A stretch of 64,000 bases of DNA, from the NCBI GenBank assembly GCA_950022655.1, contig OX465581.1:32211300-32275299 (forward strand), written 5' to 3'. The stretch is from Alentia gelatinosa (lineage: Eukaryota > Annelida > Polychaeta > Phyllodocida > Polynoidae). The translations under genes were made by a program, and so were the position numbers. Positions 12,390 through 22,721 of this stretch are shown here, in pieces. The notes under the pieces are model-generated. The model had not been told where the DNA came from, made no database searches, and saw only the letters and a program-made list of their open reading frames with translations. Position 1 is the first letter of the stretch. Each line of letters opens with the position of its first letter.

Positions 12390-13782
12390 ATTGAAATATA
12401 ACCATAATATTGATCTCTAAATCAAAAACAAGCATGGTGGCCCTAGATTGTTAAGTTAGATATGGGTTCCACAACACATGGAGATCATCATATTGAATTT
12501 TCAGGAAATTGACATGGGTTTTAGATTTTGTACCAAATTGTCTGATATGCCTTTGGACGGTCCTTACTGGATTCGTGAAGTAATTTGAATTCTTCTGATA
12601 TCGAGATGCTACTCTAATGGACGTGAAAGGGGAGAGATAAACCCAGGACCATACTTGAATCGTAAAATAAACGATACTCCACTCGTTTTGATGAGCCGTA
12701 ATCGTCACTCAGGTTCGTCTCGATGATGATTGCAGTGCATCCAAACTTTTGGAGTGTGGTGGATTTATATGATTCTCGATCCAGTCCTAGATAAGTCAAT
12801 CGTAGAAATGTAGTACACTTCTACGATTTTGTTTGACCTCCCGATGAAATTTTGATTCCGATCAGGAATTCAATCATAAGGCCTATTGGCGGCAGAATCT
12901 GCGTTTGTGGGTGGGGGGCTTTTGCGTGCTGAATTTAGTTTAAAACAATGTGCCCACTGTGCTTCCCATACACACCTATAGACCTTACGGTTGACTTCCC
13001 GATTCAAATAGAATATTTTATTCATTAGCTACGGTGTCAGGTATTCTTTTTCGTAATGTATCGGGAGGTATATCGTGGTGAATTGGCGTCAGTGGGTGCA
13101 TGGCTTGCCTACCCTATTGTTTGATTCTTAAATCAAACAGATTGTCTGAGATAAAGAAAATGACAACCTTTTCTAATTTGGGAATGATAAAACCCAGAGT
13201 GCTATCACACAGTGCACCCAAAAACAGTAGCAGGCACTACATGGCCTAATGTGTGAGTACATAGACCAAGCTTACAAGCTCTGGGGACGGGGACAGTCTA
13301 AAACAGTAGAGGGCGCCTCCAGCTGCGTATCGTGGATGGCACCTGTATCCAACATCATCAGGCTGCCACCAAAGCCTTCCCGGCCACACATCCAGATACA
13401 GACTATTTACGGTCATAGAAATATATGAGTTCTTTGCTGCTTTTATTAGGCCACTCAAAAAAAATTGTTTCTCATCACCATGCCATGAAAAATATGACGA
13501 GGGCGCTTCTTTTTTTTTCTTTTTTTTTGCTGGGTCAGAGATGGCTTTTGAAGAGTAATAATATGGACTTTAGACACTTATTTAGGTCATATCTTGCAGT
13601 CTCGCTGTAAGTTCCTAATATCTCACTCATTTTACTGTGTGTAATGGGAGATTATGTCACAGATGTTAGCCCAATAGTCAATGTGACGGGTGAGATAAAT
13701 TCCTACATATTTTTTCCACACATCTTTTCAATTATTTTGAAAAAATTGCGAAAGTCTATGAATTTTGTCGCATTCCTCCTCC

Positions 13783-13898
13783 CCTGCATGGGAGTGCCTT
13801 AAGGCATTCATTGTCCCTGCCTGGGAGTGCCTCAAGGCATTGCTCGGACTGATGGGGTTAAGGGGACAGTCTCTGTTCCAAGCAAACTGTCCCCTTAA
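13783..13898. repeat. 26 bp direct repeat plus hairpin
   Basis: Two near-identical 26 bp units (13783-13808 and 13816-13841; core TGGGAGTGCCTYAAGGCATT) are followed by a hairpin whose 13 bp arms TTAAGGGGACAGT (13858-13870) and its reverse complement (13886-13898) enclose a 15 base loop. Function unknown; probably part of a degenerate transposon. Confidence 0.6.
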
Positions 13899-14152
13899 GC
13901 GGGATGGTTCCCCCCATGGTTAGGCTACTTCATAGAGGCCATACTCTGGCATGGAGATACTGTTATAACCACACAGACACCCACAGACACCTACCTGACT
14001 GTCGGAGGCCTCCCAACATGCTTACGATAATTCCAACATGGTGGAATTGTTGGAGTGTGTCGGGAGGCTTCCGACATGTTGGAGTGTGTCGGAGCGTGTC
14101 AAAAGGCTATCATAGCATGCTGCACTAGTGGAGGCAGGCTTCCGACAAGGGC

Positions 14153-14268
14153 TAAAGGCGGGCGTCCACCAACCACGACAAGGCTACGACAATGGCATTC
14201 CGACAAGGTCCATGAAAGGCTTACGATTGTTGGACTTGTCTTAGCCTTGTCGTGGTTGGTGGACCCCA
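14153..14268. mobile_element. Palindromic MITE, copy 1 (GGCGTCCACCAACCACGACAAGG ends)
   Basis: About 116 bp. The left arm 14161-14186 is an almost exact reverse complement of the right arm 14242-14267. The short centre also carries CGACAAGG-type motifs. It lies in an 800 bp field full of TTGTCG and CGACAA motifs. The same end sequence recurs at 14,850-14,965, and GGCGTCCACC is shared with the 60-63 kb MITE family. Confidence 0.7.
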
Positions 14269-14392
14269 GTTCCCGACAAGAGTCTACGACAAGGCCATGA
14301 CAGGCTGGGAAGCTTGTCGGTGGCCTTCCGACAAGGCTATGAGAAAATCGAACATGTTCGATTTTTCCTACAACTGGACCTTTGTCGTGGAG

Positions 14393-14853
14393 TGTCATGG
14401 CATGTCAGGAGCGTGTGGGGTGTCCCAGGAGTGGGGTTTTACTCTAAAGGGGGTCGTTCACCAACCACGGCTACAACAAGTGCCGACATGAAAGTTCCAA
14501 TTGCAGCCTTGTTGCAGCCTTGTCGTGAGAAGAGCACTGTCGGGACAGCGTGGCGGGCCTGTTGTAGACGTTGCTGGTTGCCATTAAAAATGTGCCCATG
14601 GTTCCGACACACTACGACAGTGATATCGACGAATCCACAACACTTCACGGCAAAGATCTAGTCGTAGCAAAAATCGAACATGTTCGATATTGTCGTAGCC
14701 TTGTCGGAAGGCCCTCGACAAGCTTCATGTCGCAGCCTGTCATGGCCTTATTGTAGCCTCTTGTCGGGAACTGGGGTCCACCAACACAGCAGTGTCATGG
14801 CGTGTTGGGAACGTGTGGGGTGTCCCAGGAGTGGGGTTTTACTCTAAAGGGGG
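14393..14853 (+). repeat. 400 bp-period direct duplication
   Basis: A 41-base stretch at 14413-14453 is repeated identically at 14813-14853, exactly 400 bases later, with weaker similarity continuing on both sides (GTCATGGC... at about 14393 and 14793). The 18 bp palindrome AATCGAACATGTTCGATT at 14347 also recurs in similar form near 14671. This suggests a tandem duplication of a MITE-bearing unit. Confidence 0.65.
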
Positions 14854-14965
14854 GGCGACCACCAACCACAACAAGGCTACAAGGCTTCCAATCGTAGAGC
14901 TGTCGTGGACCTTGTCGGAAAGCCATTGTTGTAGCCTTGTCGTGGTTGGTGGATGCCCCCCTTAA
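14845..14965. mobile_element. Palindromic MITE, copy 2
   Basis: Left arm 14850-14880 and right arm 14931-14965 form the same type of inverted repeat as copy 1 at 14153-14268, with G-rich outer ends. Length is about 120 bp. No coding capacity. Confidence 0.7.
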
Positions 14966-15195
14966 TTGGTTACATGACTCCACTTGATGCATCACTTTTG
15001 CCAACCATATAACCACATTGAATGCATTCCTTACATCAGGAGCTTTAATTTGATACCAAATACTCATATTTTTCATGATTTCTATCAAATTTTCATCTCA
15101 TCTATGAAAAAAAAAAAAAATCTTCTAAGAACGTTTTTGCTGACGCGCGCGGTGATGAGAAACAAGTTGTTTTTTTTAAGTGGCCTTATTTGGAA

Positions 15196-15570
15196 GTGTG
15201 GTAAAATATTTCACTGTGGATGGGATTCCGTACTCTGACTGCTTGGCAGTCTGCCAGTAGGGGTTCATTCCGTTGGAAAAAAGTATCCAACGGAATGAAC
15301 CCCCACTGACAGACTGCCAAGCAGTCAAAGTAAGGAATGACATCCACAGTGAAAGATTTCATCACATGAAGCGGGGGTCACCGGTGTGATGCGCTTTTAT
15401 CGCCCAATCTACTCACGCATGCGTGTGGAGATCTTCTTCCGCTCAGTTCAAACGTTCAAACCCAAACGATCTGTTATTATCGCTCGATCCAACGGAATGA
15501 ACCCCCACTGACAGACTGCTAAGCAGTCAAAGTAAGGAATCCCATCCACAGTGAAAGATCTTACCACATG
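15196..15570. repeat. Long inverted repeat with a third arm
   Basis: 82 bp arms at 15196-15277 and 15286-15367 are close reverse complements around an 8-base loop. A third copy of the right arm lies at 15488-15570 in direct orientation. All carry AACGGAATGAACCCCCACTG and GCAGTCAAAGTAAGGAAT motifs. Likely a fold-back transposon terminus duplicated locally. Confidence 0.75.
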
Positions 15571-15963
15571 ATATCACTCTAGTTCACACCATCCATAATG
15601 GAATCAAATCACCAAAGTAGACCGAAAAGGCCACTGTGCATTCAGAAGTGATGATAAAAGTCACTCCCAGACCCCTAAGGTAACTAACAAACGCCTGATG
15701 AGACATATACCGTCGAAACTAACGAGTAAGAGGGAGCTTTCTTCAATTCTTCAATTAGAATGTCCCCTAACTAATATACTACATACTGGTTCCACCACAC
15801 ACCATCAGATGGCAGGCAGGACCAACACAGGGTGAGTTCCCACACTACACACCAGAAGGCAGCACCACACAGCTGACCTGACTGGGGAACAAACACCCCA
15901 CTGATTGGAGCAAAGCACCATGGAGTTGTCCCATTACCTTAATTCCATATAAGGAATACAGTA

Positions 15964-17668
15964 GACCGCGTAGCCAATGATAATGTAGGTAATCCAAAAA
16001 ATTCTGGAAGTGTATCAATGAACTCTGGGCTGCCGGTTGTGTAAACACAGATTTTCAGATCAAAGTAATAGATGGAGTGCCTGTCTTGGAATCTGAACTA
16101 CCAAGTTACCTGAACAACTATTATTCAACTGTGATAGTTAATACTGGGCTCAATGAAAATCTTGAAGACTTTGATACTAATATCGATGATGAGGGTGAGA
16201 TAGACTTAACAGAAATGGACATGGTTAGAACTAAAGAGTTGATTAAGAAAATAAAGTGTAATATATCCTCAGGTATCAAGAACATAAGTACTTCCTTCTT
16301 AAGACTGCCCTATAGTATGAGACCAGACGTTTTACAGGCAATTATTAATAGATCGTTGAATGATGGTGTGTTTCCTGGAGACTGGACACTGGGTGTCATT
16401 TCGCCCCTACCGAAAATCCTGCAGCCTAAATATCCGGGTGATCCATCCAATAACTACTTTATCCACAATCTCCAAGCTTCTGGAATACGAGATTCACCGT
16501 CAGCTTATCCCCTAGTTATTGAATCGTGGGTGTTTTTTGTGATAACCAGAACTTTTGGTTTCTTGCTGGGGAGGTCTACGGGGCAGGCAGTGTTCAAACT
16601 ACTCACTACACTCTTTGTTAGTGCAGATGAGCATTGGGATACTCTCTGTGCCTTCGTGGACCTCTCCAAGGTATTTGACTGTGTGCCTCATGTGGGATTG
16701 CTAAGGTGCCTTATTGCTGCAGGTTGTTCTGCTCGTATTGTTGGTCTAATGAAATCATATTTTATAGTTAGATCTCATGTTACCAGGATAGGTGATACCC
16801 AATCAGATCCAATCAAAGTTAGAACGGGGGTTCCGCAAGGATCCGTTTTGGGTCCCGTACTCTTCGATTTATATCTAAATAACTGTGTAGATGTCCTAAA
16901 ATACACTGAATGTATCCTATATGCGGATGATATTGTTTTGACTATTTCTGGGAGTGATGAAAATATTATGACTTCACTTTTGCAGAAGGACCTTTGTAGT
17001 CTCAATGATTGGCTGGTTGACAGAAATCTAAAGGTAAACACGTCCAAATCTAAGTTGATGTGGTTTGGAGGGGCAAGAAGACAGGCTGTTTGCAAACCGG
17101 TGGTTAAATTAGGTGATAATGTGTTGAGGGTGGTTGACTGGTGTGTTGATTGATAACCGATTAAAGTTCACACCCTTTTACGAGAAACTTAAGAGGGACT
17201 TCCAGCATAAATTATTTAAACTCCGTAAGCTGCGCTTCTTCATTGATGTTCCCTCATCCATAGCGATTGTGAAAACAATGATGTTAACAAAACTGGAATA
17301 TTGCAGTTTTGTATGTGTTTCTTTAAATGAAGGCCAAAAACGGAAGTTACAAGTATTGCTGAACAATGCCCTACGTATGTGTTTTCGGTGTAAACGAGAT
17401 GAGCACCTGAGCATTGTAGATATGCTCCATAGGGCAAATCTAATGACCTTGGATGAAAGACAAAACCGTCAACTGCTCTCCTTTATGCACTGGTGGTCCA
17501 AAGATACTGAAAACTTGGTGGTGGAAAACATCAGGCAAACTAGAAGCTCGGTCAAAGTTAAACTAAAGATAAAGCGCCCTAAGACAGAGTTATTCAGACG
17601 CTCACCACTGTATGTAGGTGGTTTACTATGGGATGCCCTCCCTATGAATGTTCAATGCACTGAAAATA
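15964..17668 (+). pseudogene. LINE ORF2 remnant: reverse transcriptase and C-terminal domain
   Basis: A degraded non-LTR retrotransposon ORF in three frames. The start of the recognisable part (KFWKCINELW, about 15999-16028) follows a one-base slip in an A-run. The main frame runs to about 17130 with RT motif A FVDLSKVFDCVPH, motif B GVPQGSVLGPVLF and the catalytic YADD. A second shift at about 17134 leads into the C-terminal thumb/tail, ending in a tryptophan-containing segment (GGLLWDALP) typical of Jockey/CR1-group LINEs. The endonuclease domain is absent (5' truncation), and the fingers region after PLPKILQPK looks rearranged. The ORF is interrupted at 17668 by a MITE and resumes at 18051 to its stop at 18071-18073. 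Confidence 0.85.
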
Positions 17669-18048
17669 GAAGCGGACACCCCGCGTAAGCGGACACCCCG
17701 CGTAAGCGGACAGTTATTTCGGTACAAAAAGGCCTAAAACCCCGTGTAAGCGGACACCTCCGACGGACACCCTACCAAAAATAGATTAATCTGTCTTTTT
17801 TTCAGTGTTTATCAGTGTATTCATAGAAAATACATTTTGTAATTCAAGTTTTAATAACTTCGGACCTAATTAAGATATCAGAAAATGGATTTCAGATCTA
17901 TTATCGCCTCTGTCTGCCCTACTTATCTGTATATAACACATTTATATCGGGCTGGAGGAAACTTGAAAACCCCGCGTAAGCGGACACCCCGCGTAAGCGG
18001 ACACTTTGGCCCGGAACGGAGGGTGTCCGCTTACGCGGGGTTTTACTG
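17669..18048. mobile_element. pogo/Tigger-like MITE inserted in the LINE ORF
   Basis: 380 bp, flanked by TA at 17667-17668 and 18049-18050. The right end reads, on the minus strand, CAGTAAAACCCCGCGTAAGC, the style of pogo-family terminal repeats. The left end lacks the outermost bases but carries the inner part. CCCCGCGTAAGCGGACA units are repeated in tandem near both ends (17680-17712 and 17971-18002), with a further diverged copy at about 17740. Removing the element and one TA restores the LINE frame through to its stop, which confirms the borders. Confidence 0.8.
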
Positions 18049-18050
18049 TA

Positions 18051-18327
18051 ATTTTAAATTAAAAATCAAATAGAAATAGAAATGGATCTACTGTATTGTC
18101 CACTGCTATGCCGCTCACCATTTGAGTTGAGTCGAGCGCTGAGTGATTGTTCTTTCTTGTATGATGAATGCAATACGATAAGCAAGTCATATGTTTTATT
18201 GAACACAGGGTTTTACTTATCTTTGCCACCATTGTTTGTTTTATTTTTGTTTCATTTTTTTCTTGCTTGTCTTGTAATAGTGTGTCGTGTCACTATGTGT
18301 CACTTGTTGTGTGTTTTATGAACGGTT
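18051..18327 (+). mobile_element. LINE ORF end and first part of 3' UTR
   Basis: The last LINE codons run to the stop TAG at 18071-18073. 3' UTR follows and is interrupted at 18327 by the Ngaro insertion. The frame with a hydrophobic stretch at 18082-18321 is UTR sequence and not a gene. Confidence 0.65.
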
Positions 18328-18417
18328 AATGATGACGCAAAGAGGGATTTGGAAATGAGACGTTTATTGAGGAAGTAGTTGTTTAGTTGAGGGTAGAGTG
18401 TCTTTAACTATAAGAAA
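18328..18417 (-). repeat. Ngaro repeat B2 (3' terminal)
   Basis: 90 bp direct repeat differing from B1 (18622-18711) at one position. Forms the downstream end of the element. Confidence 0.9.
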
Positions 18418-18477
18418 GCCGCGAGTGAAGGATGAGGGAGGGAGAAGAGTTTATAGTGTTTGTGGGGTGGGTGGGAG

Positions 18478-18624
18478 GTAATATTTTCCGAGTCCGTTGG
18501 TTTTGCGGCGAGTCACGTGGTGGAGAGGTGGTCACGTGGGGAAGTCCGGGCAGGAGAGTGTTCGGTGGGAGGAGAGTGGAGAAATCCCTCCCGCGCACAT
18601 TAAACCCAACGAGTTGGGAACAAT
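18478..18624 (-). repeat. Ngaro repeat A2
   Basis: 147 bp direct repeat, three mismatches to A1 (22722-22868). Overlaps B1 by three bases (AAT). Confidence 0.9.
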
Positions 18625-18711
18625 GATGACGCAAAGAGGGATTTGGAAATGAGACGTTTATTGAGGAAGTAGTTGTATAGTTGAGGGTAGAGTGTCTTTA
18701 ACTATAAGAAA
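18622..18711 (-). repeat. Ngaro repeat B1
   Basis: 90 bp direct repeat, one mismatch to B2. It follows the recombinase ORF stop (18727) by 15 bases. Confidence 0.9.
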
Positions 18712-18726
18712 TGCCAAAGGCCGAGG

Positions 18727-19553
18727 TCAAGGCCAAGGCCACTTCCTTGGAGGGGTCGGCTGGGCCCTAAGGGAGGTGACACTAGTCCAGGTTCCATGGT
18801 GTAGGAGGGCCTCGTCCGATGCTCCGTGGAGAGCAGCCTGTTGAGCGCCTCCTCTGCGGAGGGAGTGTAGGGAGGCCAAGGTCGCCCTGGGTGAGGAGAA
18901 GGAGGCCAGGGCAGCTCGGACGACAGAGGTGAGGCCGTGGGCGGTGAGAGGTACGCCGGACGGGTAGAAGAAGGCGAAGGATGTCGGCGGCGAAGGGAAG
19001 GCGTGTGTGTAGGCGAGCCACGCTGATTTCGGGCAAGCTGGGGAGCCTCGGCCCTCGGGGACCACTAGAGGCAGCGGAGGCTCCGAGGAGGTCCTCGTCT
19101 TGGTGGAGTGTACGAGAACAATGAGACCTGTGGGGAAGGAAACGACGTCCTCCCGCCTGAGGGCGTGGTGCCCCGGTCTTCCTGGTCCCTTCGCGGGCAC
19201 CAGGTTGGAGGCCCTGAGGAGGGCGAAATATCCGAGGAGGAGGGCTGCCTTCGGAGCGAGTCCGGGAGATCTCGCTCTGTCGAGGTATGCCAAGATCCCG
19301 AGGATGTCGGCCCTGAGGAGCGGAGGCGCGCAGGAAGGGACGTGCGCGGAGAGGTTGTCCGCTCCCTTTGCCACCGCGAGGGCGAGAGGAGACGAGAAGG
19401 AGGAAGTGTCCCCCCCGCGAGGCCGACCCCGGCTCTCGCGCCAGAGGCGTAGTTCCTGCGCGAGGCCGGGGCCGGAAGGCAGTTCGCCAGGTATTGGCGA
19501 AAGAGGGCGATCTGCGCGGGCGAGGGCAAGAGATGAGGAACTGCATTGTCCAC
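18727..19553 (-). pseudogene. Ngaro tyrosine recombinase (frameshifted)
   Basis: The minus-strand frame starting at about 19553 encodes the N-terminal core-binding part (PSPAQIALFRQYLANCLPAP). A frame change near 19400 moves to the frame that ends at 18727 with the catalytic domain. There, LLRASNL carries the first catalytic Arg, STKT the Lys region, LHSLRRGGA the H-x-x-R box and HHGTW the second His/Trp box. The nucleophilic Tyr expected shortly after HGTW is not visible; that place reads SLRAQPTPP. The enzyme would have inserted the circular cDNA of the element. With a frameshift and no visible Tyr it is almost certainly inactive. Confidence 0.8.
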
Positions 19554-19666
19554 GCAGAAGGTGAGGTAGAGGCGGGCCTGTCTGGTCCTATTGAAGGAGG
19601 TCGAGGGGGCGACCGAGGCTTGTAGAGAGGCCCGCGCCTGGCGGCCGAGGAGGGTATCTGGAAGAA

Positions 19667-21640
19667 TTAGAAGAAGTTATTGACGAGGGCGCCGAGATCG
19701 GCCGGCTCGCAGCGGGTCGTTTCGAGCGGGGCGCGAGCGTCGGTCGGGAGGTCGGCGAGGACCGGGGCGGCGTGTTCCGGGGTGTAGGCGGCCACGCCGA
19801 CGATGATGTATATGTCGTTCATCGCGCCGACTAGCCAGAGGGCACGGCCGCAGGCGGCCGTGACGGGGTCTCTTCCGGCGCCCTTTTGGAGATCTGCCGC
19901 GCCCGTCGCGTTTGTGGTCGAGACGACGATCTCCGAGCCCCGAGGGACGAGGGGAGCGAAAGTGGCGGCCGCTAGAACTACGAGGGCGGCCAGGAGTTGG
20001 GGTCGCGCCGTCGCTCTATTGGCCTCGGTGAGGGCCTCCGGGGCGATTGAGAAATGGCCAGGCGGCGCGACTGCCACCGCGGAGGTGGCGAGGGCGGTAG
20101 TGACATGTATGCGGTTCCTGGAGGGGGCGTATATGGCGACGCCATTGGAGGCATGGGCGTACTGGCGGAACCAGGTGAGGTCGAGACGGGCCTCGGGGGT
20201 GAGGTGGACGTGGCCCGAGGCTTGAGCGGTTTTCATGAGGGCTATGAGGCGGTTCGTGAACCGCCTGGCATGAGGGACGCACTGAGCTACGTAGACGAGG
20301 CGGCCGACAATGGACCGGAGCTCTGACCTCGTAGCAGTTTGGCGTGTGAGCCACGAGGCCAAGCGTTCCGCGAGGTCGGTCATTTTCTCCTGAGGAATCG
20401 CGATAGTCATGGCCTCAGTGTCTATTTCATAGCCCAGCCATTCCATTCGGGTGGTGGGGGGCTGGCACTTCTTTGGAGCGAGTTTAACTCCCAGATCGTC
20501 GGCGAGGGAGATGAATTCGCGGTAAGCGGTAGGTAGGCGAGGGACCACGCCCCCTCCGACCTGTGTAGGTAGACCATTTCTTTGGTGAATCTCTGGCAGG
20601 CAGCGCCGGAGAGTCTGGCCCCGAAGCTAGGGCAGATGTCGAGGTAGAACTCGTTCCGGTGCCGGAATCCTAGTAGTGGAAGGTCGAGGGGGTCGATCCG
20701 GAGCTGTCTGTAGGCTCGGGAGAGGTCAGCCTTCCAGACGAGCGCGCCCCTGCCGAGGGTTGCGAGTCTGGTTTTGAGGTCGTTGATGGATGGGAGGGTG
20801 TATTTCACGAGGACACCCTCCCTCACGTTGGGTAGTGTGTAGGCGTTTAAGCTCTCGTTCTGAGGGAACGAGAGGTCGATGATGACTCGCCTGGTTGAGG
20901 AGTCCTTCTTGTCCCTGGTCAGCAGGGGTGATGTGTGCGACCAGGGCGCGAAGGGAGGGCATATGAAGGGGCCGAGGAGGGCCCCGTGGGCGAGTTCGGT
21001 TTCGATGAATGCGTCGATTTGGGCGATGTGGGCGAGGGCGGAGGCGTGGTTCTGGGCGGTCGGGGTGGGGGGTTTGTCCCCGAGGAAGCCTAGGGCCAAC
21101 CGAACTCGAGGTAGTCGCATACCGCTGAGTCGTGGTAGTCGGCGAGGCGTTCCCTCCAGACATGGATATGGAGGTCAGAGGGGAGTGAGATCCTCGCCCC
21201 GAGTCTATTCGGCAGGCAGGTGGCACGAGTTTGTTCGTACGCGTGGTAGTAGAGTTCGTTGCCGTGGCGAAGTCCGGGGTCTGTTGCGGGCCAGAATTTA
21301 GCGAGGGTCTTTGAGTGAACTCCGGGTGTTCTCGGAACGAGTTCCTTCCTTGCCGGGGGGGCTACTAGGGTGCCGTCCTCGGCTAGGTATGTGAGTTCTG
21401 CGGGGGTATCCGGGGCGGTGCGGTGTCCGGCTGTGGTATCGGGAACCTCCGGTGCGAGGGGGTCGCTGGCGGTCGAGGTTGTAGGCGAGGGGGCATGGTC
21501 CTGCCTAGGAGTGGGGGTTGCCCATGTGGTGTCGTGGGCGTTATCAGGTGCTCGGCGGGTGGGCGAATTGTCGTTGGGCGTGGCGGTGATCGTGAATCCC
21601 TCGGGCGGAGGGGCGGTGCGGGCTTCTGGTTTTCGGCCAG
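19667..21640 (-). pseudogene. Ngaro reverse transcriptase-RNase H (frameshifted, catalytic loop deleted)
   Basis: Recognisable protein begins upstream of 21420, soon after the gag stop, and reads through KFWPATDPGLRHGNELYY (about 21300-21247) to YLEFGWP. A frameshift at about 21080 leads to GFLGDKPPTP, then NHASA, RRVIIDLSFP, KADLSRAYRQLRIDP (RT motif A) and FGARLSGAACQRFT (motif B). At about 20545 a deletion with a frame change removes the YxDD loop: AYLP runs straight into TAYREFISLADDLG. The RNase H region (about 20100-19700) has T where the first and third catalytic Asp are expected (VTTAL, STTN). The reading frame ends at 19667. The exact N-terminus is uncertain. Confidence 0.82.
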
Positions 21641-21651
21641 GGGTTCCTGGC

Positions 21652-22668
21652 CTACTTCCGAAAGGACGCGGGGTCGGCCTCGGCGCGGGCTTTTATTCTG
21701 CAGGCGGCCTCGGCGTGGCGGTGTACGAGGCCGAGGTCGATTTTGCAGAAGCCGCAGAAGTGCCCGACGGGCTTTCCGGCGATGACGTGGCCCTCGGTTT
21801 TAGCACACCCGGCCTCGGCGTTATATGCCGGGCAGGGGGTGTCGGGGACCTCGGTTGGTTTAGGGTTATGTGAGGATCCGGAGTCGAGGCGGGCGGTAGC
21901 TACTCGTGCGATGCCGACCCTCATTATCTGGATCCGGACCTCGTCCGTCCACGGGAGTCTGCGTTCTGCGATTTGAGCAAGTACCTCCTCCGAGAAACTC
22001 CGGACGCCGACCCATGCGAAGTCCTTTGCGTCCTCCGCGACGTCTCGGAGGTTGGCGTTCATATAAGGGCGGTCCGCCGGAGTTGTGTCGGGGTCGTCTA
22101 ACAGGCGGAGGAAACCGAAGAAGTACTCGCCCATAGTGAGTGTGCCGAGGGAGGTTCTTTCGTGCTTCCTCCCTCTAGTAACGAATTCATGTGGGAAAGT
22201 GCGGTTATTACCTTGTTGATGAAAGGGTTGCTGACGGAGGAGTCGTTGAACCTGGTCCTCGGTTGTGTCGTGTGCCGAGTGGTGGTAGTGACCGAGGGCC
22301 GGCTCGGCGATCGTGCGGGGGGCGTGGTCCGCTGCGGTGGTTTGTTGATGTTTAGGTCGTGGAGCTAATCTAGGCCCGTTGACCTCGTTCGTGGCGGGGT
22401 GTTGCGTGTCTAGCTGACCGACCGAGGCCAGGGCGGTGGTCGCGACGGGGGGCGACCCCGGGCGAGATGCTGCGGCTGCGGGGCCCGTTGACCCAGTGAC
22501 CGAGTGACCCCCAACGGACAGTCCTAGGTGATGGAGGATGGACTGTACACCCACCGCCATGCGAGCAACTCGTGCCTCCACTCCGGAATCCTCGTCGAGA
22601 GCCGAGGCCGTCTTCCTCCTTTTAACTGCCCTGGTGTTCTTGGGGCTGGTAAACTTCTGTTTACCCAT
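21652..22668 (-). CDS. Ngaro gag-like ORF1 with C-terminal zinc-binding motif
   Basis: 338 codons, intact. The ATG at 22668-22666 starts MGKQKFTSPKN, a basic N-terminus (KRRK). The longer open frame upstream only reads through repeat A1. Residues about 60-200 are low-complexity, Ala/Pro/His-rich. The C-terminus (last ~60 residues) has the pattern C-x7-C-x14-H-x-C-x2-C-x7-H-x6-C, the Cys/His layout common in ORF1 of Ngaro and related recombinase elements. Expected role is RNA or DNA binding and particle formation. The stop lies just before the RT frame. It is the only uninterrupted ORF of this copy. Confidence 0.8.
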   Translation of the reverse strand: MGKQKFTSPKNTRAVKRRKTASALDEDSGVEARVARMAVGVQSILHHLGLSVGGHSVTGSTGPAAAASRPGSPPVATTALASVGQLDTQHPATNEVNGPRLAPRPKHQQTTAADHAPRTIAEPALGHYHHSAHDTTEDQVQRLLRQQPFHQQGNNRTFPHEFVTRGRKHERTSLGTLTMGEYFFGFLRLLDDPDTTPADRPYMNANLRDVAEDAKDFAWVGVRSFSEEVLAQIAERRLPWTDEVRIQIMRVGIARVATARLDSGSSHNPKPTEVPDTPCPAYNAEAGCAKTEGHVIAGKPVGHFCGFCKIDLGLVHRHAEAACRIKARAEADPASFRK

Positions 22669-22721
22669 GTTAGATGGAGGGTGTTTGGTAAGTCCGGAGA
22701 TAATTGGAGAAGACGGGAGGA

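Noticed and set aside
19065..22136. Many long plus-strand frames over the Ngaro element
   Set aside because: GC-rich shadows of the minus-strand gag, RT and recombinase ORFs.
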